Positions 49,001 to 56,700 of a stretch of 64,000 nucleotides of DNA are shown here, piece after piece. Below the pieces are notes generated by a model that was not told where the DNA came from, made no database searches, and saw only the letters and a program-made list of their open reading frames with translations. This DNA is from Apus apus (lineage: Eukaryota; Chordata; Aves; Apodiformes; Apodidae). The stretch's first letter is position 1. The number at the start of each line of letters is the position of its first letter. The DNA is taken from contig NC_067305.1 of NCBI RefSeq assembly GCF_020740795.1, positions 3,162,001-3,226,000 of the forward strand. Reading direction: 5' to 3'. The position numbers and the translations under genes are program-made.

Positions 49001-52000
49001 TGAGTGGGCAATGAAAACATCCAAGGAACCCATGAGGAACACTCACATATTTCCTCCTGGCTTCTCTGAGAGCATCAGATTCTTCCAGCTTTTTTGCTTC
49101 ATCTCGGAATTTTTTAATACTTTCCTTCATCTCCTTGTTCTTTGCCAATTCCTGCTTGATGTTCTCCACAAAACCTGATATAAAACCTTTTCTTCCTCCA
49201 GAAGAGTAGCATCTAGACTAAAGAAAACCAGGACAGGTTGGAGAATCCAAGGAGACATTCATTTCAAACCAAGTCAGATCTCTTTTAGCCAAGACTGGGT
49301 CAGTCCTAAAGTATTAAATGGTGTGGAAAAGTGGGAGGGTGGTGAGACCTTGGAACAGGTTTTCCAGGGAAGCTGTGGCTGCCCCATCTCTGGAAGTGTT
49401 GAAGGGCAGGTTGGATGGGGCTTGGAGCAACCTGGGCTGGTGGGAGGTGTCCCTGCCCATGCAGAGGGCTCAGAACTAGATGGTCTTGAAGGTCCCTTCC
49501 AACCCAAACCATTCCATAATTCCATGAAAACATAAAACTACCTGGAAAAAGAAGCCATTTAGCTTCAAAGCAGCTGGATGTTCAACTCATTTCCACGTCC
49601 TGTGAAGTACAACTACACAGCTAGTAAAAAAAAAAGCTGCTTCTCCAGAGGAAGTTTAACTCCAAAGGCTTTAAGATGGTGGTGCTGGGTTGCTGGTTGG
49701 ACTTGCTGACCTTAGAAATCTTTTCCAACCTCAGGTGATTCTATGAAACAGCCTCTGGAGTCAAAGCTTAAACAATCTGGTAGGTGAAGTTACCAGAGCA
49801 CCACCCATGAGCTCAGCCACTTGGCCCCAGCTGTGACAACATCTGTAGATAGATCTTCAACAGTGGCAACTTTCAGCCTATCTCTGGTGCAGAAACACAC
49901 CCACATCCAGCAGGTCAGTGCCCTAGTGGGAAACTGCTTTGGGGCTGAAATAAAACCAATGTAGCTGTTCACCAACCTGCTGGATCTCCAGAACAGGCCT
50001 GCCCATTCCATACCCTGTTCCCCTGGGAGCTGCAGGGACTGGGTGTCTCCTGGAGATGAGCCACAAGCCACTGATGAGACATTTCTGCAAGGAAAACACA
50101 GCATCAGGTTAGCAGAAGATGAAAAGTGGCAGGAGGCATTTTAGTCATTTCAAAGAGCCAAGGAAGAAGAGCTTGGACAGGCAGTAACCACTGGTGGGCT
50201 GTGAGGACACCCCAAGGGTTGGAGCCATCCCTAAAGAAGTCCTGTTAGGTGTTTGAGCAGCACAACAGCCACCTCCAAGGTGGTCTGGGTGGAGGTGACA
50301 GCCCGTGTGTGCTGCCTGGAGTCAAGACAAGCTCAGCCTCAGGTGACAGAGCAGATCCCCAGCTGATCCCCAGCAGATCCCCAGCTGCCAACCCTCGTGC
50401 CACACAGCTCCAGCACCCCACTCTGCAAGCAGACCATGCACGTGGGTTCCCTTTAGTCCCTGAAAATGGTCCTTCAGCACTCACCTGGCTCCTCTTTCCC
50501 TCTTTTTTCTCCCCCAACCCATCCTCGGCCTCAGGTCAAGCTAAACCAGCACCTTTGACCTCCTGTGCTGGACAGGCCCACGTCACCAAATCTTGCAACC
50601 CAAACTCTTTCTCTACCAGATCATCCCTCAAACCACCCACCCTCAAGGACAATACTAAAAAACCCCACCAAACACCACATGGACAAACCAAACAGACTTG
50701 GCCACGATGACTTTGGAGAACAACTTGTAAGCTGAAGATGCTTCTTCCCTGTCCCCAAACTAACCAGGAAGCACCCACCTCTTCATGGGTGCATGAGCTC
50801 CCTGGTTTCTACCCTTTTATTAACTCACATCTTATTCATTCAGCTCCCTCTTTATTTATTGCCTCTATAGTCACAATTAAGCTCCACTAACTTCAAGTAA
50901 CTACTTGAAATCAAGGAAGGGAACATTACCCACAACCTGCCTGCAACCCAAATCATCCCTGAGGCAAGAAGAGATGAATTATTAGATGTATCAACAGGAC
51001 AGATTAGTTATTCTGTGCATCAACTAAACAATTAACCCTAAGAATGGCATTAAAACCCGGGGCAGACTGAACTGAGGGCACTTCTTGCCCAGCAGGCACA
51101 TTCCTCCCGTGCTGCTGAGCAGAAACACTTAAAATCCCCCCGTGTCCCTGCAAGAGCAACCAGCTCCCAAGTCTGTGATGGCCCAAAGGGGCTTTTCAAG
51201 CCAGCAGCTCCTGGCACCCAGCTCCTGGCACCCAGCTCCCACCACCCAGCTCCCCCCAGGGCTCAGCCCCAGGAAAAAGCTCCTTTGGAACGTCAGCCCC
51301 GGGGAGTGAGGAGCTCCCGGCTCTGCCTGGAGGCGCGGGGGGCTCCGGGTGGGCTGGGGGCCCGCTGGAGGCACGGAGGGGGGCAGAGGAGCCCGAGCCC
51401 GGGGCCGCCTGCTCCGGTGCCCTCAGAGGATCCCGGTGAATCCGCTCCCGGTGCCCTCAGCAGATCCCGGTGAATCTGCTCCCGGTGCCCCAGCGGATCC
51501 CGGTGCCCTCAGACCATCCCGGTGCCCTCAGACAATCCCGGTGCCATCAGCACATCCCGGTGCCCTCAGCGGATCCCGGTGCCCTCAGCGGCTCCAGGTG
51601 AATCCGCTCCCGGTGCCCTCAGCGGATCCCGGTGCCCTCAGCGGATCCCGGTGCCCCCAGACCATCCCGGTGCCATCAGACAATCCCGGTGCCCTCAGCG
51701 GCTCCAGGTGAATCCGCTCCCGGTGCCCCAGCGGATCCCGGTGCCCCAGCGGATCCCGGTGCCCTCAGACCATCCCGGTGCCATCAGCAGATCCCGGTGC
51801 CCTCAGCGGATCCCGGGCAGGACAGGGACGCAGGAGGGCAGAGGAGGTTCCCGCCGGCCGTGCCCCCCGCCCCGCCACACCGCTGCCTCTCCGTGCCCGC
51901 CCCGCACCACCGAGGCGCTCAGCCCCGCCGCTCCCCAGCGCGGCATCCCGGCACGGCGGGACCCCAGCCCGGGCCCGGGGGTGCCGGCCCGCGCCCCCCG

Positions 52001-52103
52001 CCCGCAGCAGGCTCTGCACAGCCTGGCAGGGACCCCGGCCCGGGCCCCGCTGCCCCCCCCCCCCGCTCACCCGGCAGCCCCCGGCCCCCGCCGCCGCCGC
52101 CAT
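33921..52103 (-). CDS. TIMM44: TIMM44, mitochondrial import inner membrane subunit
   Basis: Complete gene. The 13 coding exons join in frame to give 452 codons plus stop, the same length as human TIMM44. The protein works on the matrix side of the inner mitochondrial membrane. It tethers the mtHsp70 motor to the TIM23 channel so that preproteins are pulled in. The N-terminus (MAAAAGAGGCRKCLISGLWL) is followed by Arg-rich sequence without acidic residues, as expected of a cleavable matrix presequence. A charged, helical Lys/Glu-rich region follows (residues about 60-185, for example KQELAKNKEMKESIKKF). The folded C-terminal domain, about residues 250-450, includes YQQWKDFKDNNVVF, GLFSKTEMSEVLTEIL, DKDRFLKQCERD, GPVLIITFQAQ and VLRMLYVWALCRDQDELNP. 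It ends DISSSSTEQVL. All junctions are GT-AG; the exon 2 donor (GTTGGT) is weak. The introns carry about 15 CR1 pieces. No lesion was found in the coding sequence. Confidence 0.96.
34163..34492 (+). mobile_element. CR1 LINE 3' fragment in TIMM44 intron 12
   Basis: From CCAGTGCCTGAAGGGGCTCC to CCATTCCATGATTCTAAG. It has a one-base insertion in GCTGTGGGCTGCC relative to other copies. Confidence 0.9.
34493..35147. other. TIMM44 intron 12, unique sequence
   Basis: No repeat or RNA is recognised. AT-richer around 34800-34900. Confidence 0.4.
35148..35552 (+). mobile_element. CR1 LINE 3' fragment in TIMM44 intron 12
   Basis: From TATGGAGCCAGGCTGGGAG to ACCAGTCTGAGATTCTCTG. A long copy that includes the GGTGTTCAGCCTGGAGAAG block. 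Confidence 0.9.
35680..36080. promoter_or_regulatory. AT-rich island in TIMM44 intron 12
   Basis: Holds ATTTATTGCTGC, CAATAATTATCAC, CATTAAAATTAGTGCC and TATTAATTTTAATGG words between CR1 copies. The composition resembles a conserved noncoding element. Function is unknown and conservation is not tested. Confidence 0.28.
36326..36712 (-). mobile_element. CR1 LINE 3' fragment in TIMM44 intron 12
   Basis: It lies in the same orientation as the gene, from GTCATAGAGTCCCAGAGTGG to CAGGCTGAACACCCCAACTC. It ends only about 170 bases from exon 12. Confidence 0.9.
36880..36990 (-). CDS. TIMM44: TIMM44 exon 12
   Basis: 37 codons, LAMGKMMEQGPVLIITF to GEVVEGDP, phase 0 at both ends. Donor GATCCG|GTGAGT, acceptor TCCTTTGCAG. 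Confidence 0.95.
36991..37975. other. TIMM44 intron 11, unique part
   Basis: AT-rich with A and T runs (37171-37190, 37334-37344). No repeat family or RNA is recognised. Confidence 0.4.
37976..38262 (+). mobile_element. CR1 LINE 3' fragment in TIMM44 intron 11
   Basis: From TTTGGACAAGGAGGGAGAGG to CCAGATTCTATGATTCTATG, keeping two terminal units. Confidence 0.9.
38511..38600 (-). CDS. TIMM44: TIMM44 exon 11
   Basis: 30 codons, TFSQLAHPIQQAKALGLQ to LDIDNLD. The acceptor CTTCATTTAG places the TFS codons in this exon; a nearer AG at 38593-38594 would lose them and break the frame. Confidence 0.93.
38601..40194. other. TIMM44 intron 10
   Basis: Apart from a CR1 tip at 39510-39625, no gene, RNA or repeat is recognised. 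Confidence 0.4.
39510..39625 (+). mobile_element. CR1 LINE 3' tip in TIMM44 intron 10
   Basis: GGATGGGGTTTGGAGCAACC to CCACTCCATGATTCTCTGAT. Only the last 115 or so bases of the element remain. Confidence 0.87.
40195..40245 (-). CDS. TIMM44: TIMM44 exon 10
   Basis: 17 codons, AMISGELDILKDWCYEA. Donor GCA|GTAAGT, acceptor TCTTCTAG. Phase 0. Confidence 0.94.
40246..41580. other. TIMM44 intron 9, unique part
   Basis: Moderate AT content. No repeat, RNA or coding exon is recognised. Confidence 0.4.
41582..41789 (+). mobile_element. CR1 LINE 3' fragment with internal deletion
   Basis: It starts CTCCCAGTGCCTGAAGGGG. GTGAGACATG jumps directly to GGCTGGTGGGAGG, losing about 150 bases normally present. 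It ends CCATGATTCTATG. Confidence 0.9.
42079..42203 (-). CDS. TIMM44: TIMM44 exon 9
   Basis: 125 bases, GLFSKTEMSEVLTEILK to IIPNVLE. The first Gly codon is split with exon 8. Donor TTGGAG|GTAAAA. Confidence 0.95.
42462..42554 (-). CDS. TIMM44: TIMM44 exon 8
   Basis: 93 bases encoding FFEMKMKYDESDNAFIRAS to VTDLI. Split codons at both ends (Arg on the left of the protein, Gly on the right). Donor ATAG|GTGAGG. Confidence 0.95.
42880..43350 (+). mobile_element. CR1 LINE 3' fragment in TIMM44 intron 7 (long copy)
   Basis: From ACATGGAGCTCCTGGAGAG to CCATCCCGTGACTCTACG. It includes the 5' extension with CCAGAGGAGGCCACGGAG. Confidence 0.92.
43351..44227. other. TIMM44 intron 7, unique part
   Basis: No repeat or RNA is recognised. 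Confidence 0.4.
44228..44313 (-). CDS. TIMM44: TIMM44 exon 7
   Basis: 86 bases, EAMGVVLHKDSKWYQQW to NNVVFN, with a split Glu codon before and a split Arg codon after. Donor AACA|GTAAGT. Confidence 0.95.
44510..44931 (+). mobile_element. CR1 LINE 3' fragment in TIMM44 intron 6
   Basis: From GGGCTGGAGCAGCTCTGC to CCATTCCATGATTCTATGAC. GTGAGACCTGAGG replaces the usual GTGAGACATGAGG. Confidence 0.92.
45194..45333 (-). CDS. TIMM44: TIMM44 exon 6
   Basis: 140 bases, GVETVKKEIDESVLGQTG through RRPERLRKRTEF to IFEAN, plus two bases of a split Glu codon. Donor AATGA|GTAAGT, acceptor GCCTTTCAG. Confidence 0.95.
45655..45725 (+). mobile_element. CR1 LINE 3' tip in TIMM44 intron 5
   Basis: GCAGGGGGGTCGGATCTAGG to CCATCCCATGATTCCATGAC. 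Only about 70 bases remain and they are diverged. Confidence 0.75.
46019..46168 (-). CDS. TIMM44: TIMM44 exon 5
   Basis: 50 codons, SLDEVSKSDIGRKIKEGV through AKQSAESVTKGGEKLG to AISQ, phase 0. Donor CTCAG|GTAAAT, acceptor CCATTGCAG. Confidence 0.95.
46575..46880 (-). mobile_element. CR1 LINE fragment, second subfamily, in TIMM44 intron 4
   Basis: From TCTACAGTGGTGGGGTTGG and GACCTCTGGAGATCATCCAG to CACCCCCTGGAGATATTTAT. It shares the GATCCCCTAGAGCAGATCCC block with 12485-13070, reversed. Confidence 0.88.
46881..47934. other. TIMM44 intron 4, unique part
   Basis: No repeat, RNA or exon is recognised. Confidence 0.4.
47935..48015 (-). CDS. TIMM44: TIMM44 exon 4
   Basis: 27 codons, KTIESETVKTSEVIKKKL to GTVKE, phase 0. 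Donor AAAGAG|GTAAAA, acceptor TTTTCCACAG. Confidence 0.95.
48330..48822 (+). mobile_element. CR1 LINE 3' fragment in TIMM44 intron 3 (longest type)
   Basis: It extends 5' to GAAGCCCCCAAGATAAAAAG and ends CCATTCCATGGTTCTATAAA. It shares this 5' extension with 55812-56310. Confidence 0.92.
49047..49217 (-). CDS. TIMM44: TIMM44 exon 3
   Basis: 57 codons, SRCYSSGGRKGFISGFVE through KQELAKNKEMKESIKKF to ALREARRKY, phase 0. Donor AAATAT|GTGAGT. The acceptor TTTTCTTTAG (not the TCTAG nine bases further) keeps the frame with exon 2. Confidence 0.94.
49321..49527 (+). mobile_element. CR1 LINE 3' fragment, older, in TIMM44 intron 2
   Basis: GAGGGTGGTGAGACCTTGGA then AACAGGTTTTCCAGGGAAGC, to CCATTCCATAATTCCATG. 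Sequence is intermediate between common-subfamily copies and 57010-57380. Confidence 0.85.
49674..49746 (+). mobile_element. Old CR1 tail in TIMM44 intron 2
   Basis: GATGGTGGTGCTGGGTTGC, GGTTGGACTTGCTGACC, AATCTTTTCCAACCTCAGG, GATTCTATGA. The same older subfamily as 765-889. Confidence 0.78.
49977..50084 (-). CDS. TIMM44: TIMM44 exon 2
   Basis: 36 codons, KCLISGLWLISRRHPVP to RPVLEIQQ, phase 0 at both ends. It encodes the middle of the mitochondrial presequence. The donor CAGCAG|GTTGGT is weak, but it is the only choice noticed that preserves the frame. Confidence 0.88.
50085..51280. other. TIMM44 intron 1, unique part
   Basis: No repeat, RNA or exon is recognised. CCAGCTCCTGGCACCCAG-type short repeats at about 51205-51255. 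Confidence 0.4.
51415..51820. repeat. 19-bp minisatellite in TIMM44 intron 1
   Basis: Units of CGGATCCCGGTGCCCTCAG (for example starts at 51623 and 51642), with GACCATCCC, GACAATCCC and GCACATCCC variants. A longer composite unit, CGGCTCCAGGTGAATCCGC, recurs two or three times, giving higher-order structure. Confidence 0.93.
52071..52103 (-). CDS. TIMM44: TIMM44 exon 1
   Basis: 11 codons, MAAAAGAGGCR. ATG is at 52101-52103 and the donor is TGCCGG|GTGAGC. The start sits in the context CAAGATGGCGGC, a YY1-type start motif, and the exon joins exon 2 in phase 0. Confidence 0.92.
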
Positions 52104-52200
52104 CTTGAAAGCGCCGCGCGTGACCTTCGCGCCGCGCTGTGACGTCATTTCCGTGCGCCGCCCGCCGACACGTGGCCGGGACCGGACGCACCGGGGCCGT
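52095..52200 (-). promoter_or_regulatory. TIMM44: TIMM44 core promoter
   Basis: A YY1-type GCCGCCATCTTG overlaps the ATG. Upstream on the - strand are an AGGTCA half-site (52121-52126), a perfect CRE TGACGTCA (52140-52147) with an adjacent ETS core (CGGAAATG), and a CACGTG E-box at about 52170. This combination is typical of nuclear genes for mitochondrial proteins. No TATA box is seen, and binding is inferred from motifs only. Confidence 0.55.
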
Positions 52201-52268
52201 TCCTGGTCCCGGCCCCGGTCCCGGTCCCGTTCCCGGCCCCGGTCCCGGTCCCGTTCCCGGCCCCATCC
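52200..52268. repeat. CCGGTC/CCGTTC hexamer-type repeat upstream of TIMM44
   Basis: Repeats of GGCCCCGGTCCCGGTCCC and CGTTCCC, with a composite period of about 30 bp, immediately 5' of the promoter motifs. Confidence 0.85.
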
Positions 52269-52587
52269 CTTTCCCGGCCCCGTGTCGGGGAATCAGCGGG
52301 CCCAGCTCGGGCGGGAGGTGAGCCCCACCGAGCAGCGCCCGGCCAGGGCCCGCTTGGGTGTCCCGTTACCGGCGGTTTTCAACGAACGGGAGGGTTGGCG
52401 GGAGGGTTTAATCCAAAGCGCCAAGCGAAGGAGCGACTCTTTGCTCCCCTCAGCACAGCGGCAGCCCCCGCCTTCCCTCGGGGAATTCAAAGTGGCTCGT
52501 GGAGACTTTTTCAGCAGGCAGCGGGACGGGGGCAGGTCCCGGAGCTTCAGCTTCTGGGCCAGAGACCTGAGATCGTTAGAAGGGTTT

Positions 52588-52762
52588 GCGGGGGAAGGGA
52601 CCTCAAAGATCATCTAGATCCAACCCCCCTGCATGGGCAGGGACACCTCCCAGCAGCCCAGGCTGCTCCAAGCCCCATCCAACCTGCCCTTCAACACTGC
52701 CAGGGATGGGGCAGCCACAGCTTCCCTGGGCAGCCTGGGCCAGGCTCTCACCTCCCTCAGCT
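52588..52762 (-). mobile_element. CR1 LINE 3' tip upstream of TIMM44
   Basis: GAAGGGACCTCAAAGATCATC to GGGCCAGGCTCTCACCTCC (listed by its ends). It lies between the TIMM44 CpG island and the HNRNPM 3' end. Confidence 0.88.
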
Positions 52763-52967
52763 TCCATTTGTGTCATTAAAATGAGTTGCAGAAGATGAAT
52801 TAACCCAAAACCTTCTGCCTTCCCCCTTGACCTGGAGCTGACACCCCTCCCTGCAGGCCCCCCCCCCAAATGCTCCATGTTTTTAGGAAAAAGGTGTTTT
52901 TTAAAATCCATTTTCTGTTCAGGCCTGGAGAAGGGCACTGACACAACTGAAGTTAAAGGTTCTTTGC

Positions 52968-52973
52968 TTTATT
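52968..52973 (-). terminator. HNRNPM: HNRNPM distal poly(A) signal candidate
   Basis: TTTATT on +, AATAAA on -, about 655 bases after the stop. Confidence 0.45.
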
Positions 52974-53258
52974 ATTTGCTCTTAAATCAGCTGCTACCAG
53001 TGGTGATGGAGGAGGTGTGGGGAGAGGAAAGGGAAGTGCCCTGCACTCCAGTGACATTCCAAGGCAGACCCACAACTGCAGCCCTTTCCAAAATCCCAAC
53101 TCCCAGAAAAGGACAACCAAGAGGAACATTCTGGCTTGACACTTCACAAATTCTAATTTACAGAGGAGAGAAAGGATGTTGGGGGGGGTTGTTTTGGCAA
53201 CCAAAGGGGAAGGTTCTGCCAAGTAACAGATGCTGTGACTTGAGATCTTTAACTTGCA

Positions 53259-53264
53259 TTTATT
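53259..53264 (-). terminator. HNRNPM: HNRNPM proximal poly(A) signal candidate
   Basis: AATAAA on -, about 365 bases after the stop, in the context TTGATAATAAATGC. Confidence 0.5.
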
Positions 53265-53628
53265 ATCAAAGTCATCCTGGTTACATCTGTCATGTCAACA
53301 AGATGCCACAACTACAAAACAAAAGAGATTTGTGCACGTTGCAGTTTCGATGCAAAAAACCAGTAAAATGGAAATCCATTTGTTTAAAAAAGTAATTAAA
53401 ATTACTCCAGAAAAGCAACTGAATTGGGTTGGTTGGGGAGAGGGAGGGGGAGGGAGGTTGGTCTTTTTTTAAACACTTTTACATCCAGTCGAAATTAAAA
53501 CGGGTGATAACAAGAAAAAAAATACAAATTCCCCCCCCCCCCAAAAAAAAAAAATAAAACAACCCCAACAAAACAACAAAACAACCCAACAAAATCAGGT
53601 CTTTCCAAGTGTTTAAAAAGGCAACTCC

Positions 53629-53792
53629 TTAAGCATTCCTATCAATTCGGACGTCGATCTCCCTGCCCCGGAGCTGGATCCCGTTCATCATGCGACAGGC
53701 ACGTTCAGCCACCTCTGGGGACTCAAACCTGACCACCCCACAACCTTTGGACTTGCCATTCTCCATCTTGATGTCTGCATAGAGCACGTGGC
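53629..53792 (-). CDS. HNRNPM: HNRNPM terminal exon (RRM3, second half)
   Basis: 164 bases, [18 protein letters not shown] to IDVRIDRNA and TAA (53629-53631). The first Gly codon is split. Acceptor CTTTGGCAG. Confidence 0.96.
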
Positions 53793-56700
53793 CTGCCAAA
53801 GGAACAGAGAGGATCTGGGTTACATCTTCTCTAGGTCGCCCAAAAGGGGGTTCGGGTTTTGGACAGCGCGAAGTTTCTGCTCTGGGGATGGGTTGGGTGA
53901 AGATCTCACTGGGGAGGAGTTGTTGCCTCGTGTTGAGGTGGAACTTCCTGGGTCCTACTTTGCATCCACTGCCCCTTGTCCCATCACAGGGAACCACTAA
54001 AAATAGACTGGCCCCTCCTTCTTGACACCCACCTTTCAGATATTAATACTGAGTCTTCTCCAGTCTCTCAGCCTTTCCTCCTCAGACAGATGTTCCTTCA
54101 TCATCCCTGTAGCCTCCACTGGACTCTCTCTAGGTTATCCCTCACCCTCCTGAACTGGGGAGCCCAGAACTGGACACAACACTTCATATGTGGTCTCACC
54201 ATGGCAGAGGAGAGGGGCAGGAGAACCTCCCTGACCTGCTGGACACACTGGGCCACAAGGGCACGTTGCTGTCCCATGGATCACTTGTTGTCCACCAGGA
54301 CTCCAAGGTCCTTCTCTGTGGAGCTGCTTTCCAGAGGGTCAGCTCCTACCCTGTACTGGTGCCTGGTGTTATTCCTCCCCAGCTGCAGGACTCTACACTT
54401 GTTGAACCTCCTTAGGTTCCTCCTTGCCCAGCTCTCCAGCTTGTCCAAACCCTGCTGGGTGGCCACACAACCTCCCAGTGAATCAGCCAATCAGTGTTGG
54501 GGACATAGAGCTCAATTCCTATTCAGTTCTCAGCGTTATTAAGCAGTGATGAAGTAACTTACCACATTCATTAAATTTATCTTTCAGCATTTTCCATGTA
54601 AAATCAAAAGGCAGCTGTGAAAAGAGAGGAACAGACCATTACAGAGGATCTGAGCAGCTTGGAAGCACTGTCAGCTCTTCAAAACATGGGACAGCCACTG
54701 CTCAGCATCTCCACCCAGAGATGCCAAGAGGTCTTCTCCTGTTCAGGAAATGGCTTCAATTCCCAAAATCCCACCCAGCCCCACATCCAGTATAAGATAC
54801 TCTGACTGCAGCCAGCTGAGCACGTGAGCTCAGCATGTTGGTGCCAACGACTCTAAAGGGCTGTGAAGAAGGTCTGAAGAAAACTACTCACATTTCTCAC
54901 AAATATCTGACAGGCTTTCCTGGCCACCCCAGCTGCAGGTCCTCCAGCGCCTCCGAGGGAGCCTGCAAAATTGCCTGCAAAGTTGCCACGTTCCATGTCC
55001 ATGGGTCTTTCAAAATTGCTTCCCATTGCAAGTCCCATTCGATCTATGCCTGCTCCCATGCCCTGGCCCATAGGAGGACCCATCCTCTCCATGTTAGTGG
55101 CTCCGATGCGCTCCAAGCCCATCCTCTCCATGCCAGCAGCTCCCATCCGCTCTATTCCTATTCTCTCCATGGGGGTGGCTCCTATGCGATCCAGACCAGC
55201 AGGCATCCTCTCTATCACCTGCCCCATTCCAGTTCCCATTCCAGCAGGGACCATTCTCTCCATGCCTATCCCCATCCGTTCCATGCCAGCTCCCATCCGT
55301 TCCACCCCTGAGCCCATTCTGTCCATGGTGGTGCCAACGCGGTCGATGGCAGCGCCCATCCTCTCGATCCCAAATCCTATGCCAGATCCCATCCTTTCTA
55401 TGCCAGATCCCATCCTCTCAAGAGCTGGACCCATCCTCTCAATGTTGGGAGCAATGTGATCTATGCCCAGAGGGGCCATCCGGTCAATTCCTGACCCCAT
55501 CCTCTCCACGTTGGAGCCCATTCGATCCAAAACAAGCCCCATCCTGTCTATTTCTGACCCTACTCTCTCCATCCCGTGTCCCATCCCAGAAGGAATTCTT
55601 TCTATTCCCGAGCCCATACGATCAATGCCAGGTGCCATCCTCTCAATCCCAGGAATGCTGGCATTTCCACCACCTGGAACACAACACACAGAGGATCAGT
55701 GATCATGCAGGGACATTAAGAAAAAAAAAAACAATCAGGTTTACACAAGTGAAAGGCTTCAAGCCTCAGCTTCGTTCAGGAAGGCGAGTCTGTGCTCTGC
55801 TGCTGCAGGTTCTGTGTCCAGTTCTGGAGCCCCCAAGATAAGAAGGACATGGAGCTCCAGGTTAGAGTCCAGAGGAGGCCACAGAGATGATCCAAGGGCT
55901 GGAGCAGCTCTGCTCTGGAGCCAGGCTGGGAGAGTTGGGGGGCTCAGCCTGGAGAAGAGAAGGCTCCAGGGAGACCTGAGAGCACCTTCCAGTGCCTGAA
56001 GGGGCTCCAGGAAAGCTGGGGAGGGACTTGGGACAAGGGCAGGGAGGGAGAGGACAAGGGGGGATGGATGAAAACTGGCAGAGGGAGATTGAGGTGAGAC
56101 ATGAGGAGGGAATTCTGGAGTGTGAGGGTGGTGAGAGCCTGGCCCAGGTTGCCCAGGGAAGCTGTGGCTGCCCCATCCCTGGCAGTGTTGAAGGGCAGGT
56201 TGGATGGGGCTTGGAGCAGCCTGGGCTGGTGGGAGGTGTCCCTGCCCATGCAGGGGGTTGGGACTGGATGATCTTGAAGGCCCCTTCAACCTTCACCATT
56301 CTGTGATTTTTTAAGTTCCATCAAATTAACAGAGCACAGCAACACCAGAGCCCTTCCAGGACCTGGCTGAATCCAAGTGTGCAGAGACAGAAAACATGAA
56401 AAACATTTAAGTTCTGAAGCTTGTCCACAAAGCACAATTAGTACCTTTTGCCATCTCCAACCTGCTACAGAGAGAACTTCCAACTGCTGCAGCAAATACC
56501 TCCCAAATACATTCTGGTTTTTTTCCAAACAAAACACACCCCATTTTTATGTGCAGCTCAGGTATGAAAAGCAGGCAGTGAAAATCCTTCTCTGGGTGTA
56601 CTCACCTATTCCTCTCTCCAAGGTCTCTCCAAAACTACGAGACATTCCCATTTCATTTCTTCCAAACTCTCTTTCAAATCCTGCCCCCATGGCACGATCC

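Larger units (their letters stand above)
51281..52520. promoter_or_regulatory. TIMM44: CpG island over the TIMM44 start
   Basis: Dense CpG and GC from late intron 1 across exon 1 to about 400 bases upstream. It marks a housekeeping-type promoter. Confidence 0.75.
52950..53628 (-). other. HNRNPM: HNRNPM 3'UTR (inferred)
   Basis: AT-rich with C runs and A runs on the + strand (53530-53555). Two poly(A) signals imply a short and a long form. Confidence 0.5.

Noticed and set aside
51349-52617. Proline/arginine-rich + strand genes over the TIMM44 CpG island
   Set aside because: Built from the 19-bp minisatellite and CpG-rich DNA; the - strand TIMM44 exon and promoter explain the region.
54971-55459. 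Antisense gene opposite the HNRNPM repeat exon
   Set aside because: The frame mirrors the sense hexapeptide repeat; no splice or start evidence.
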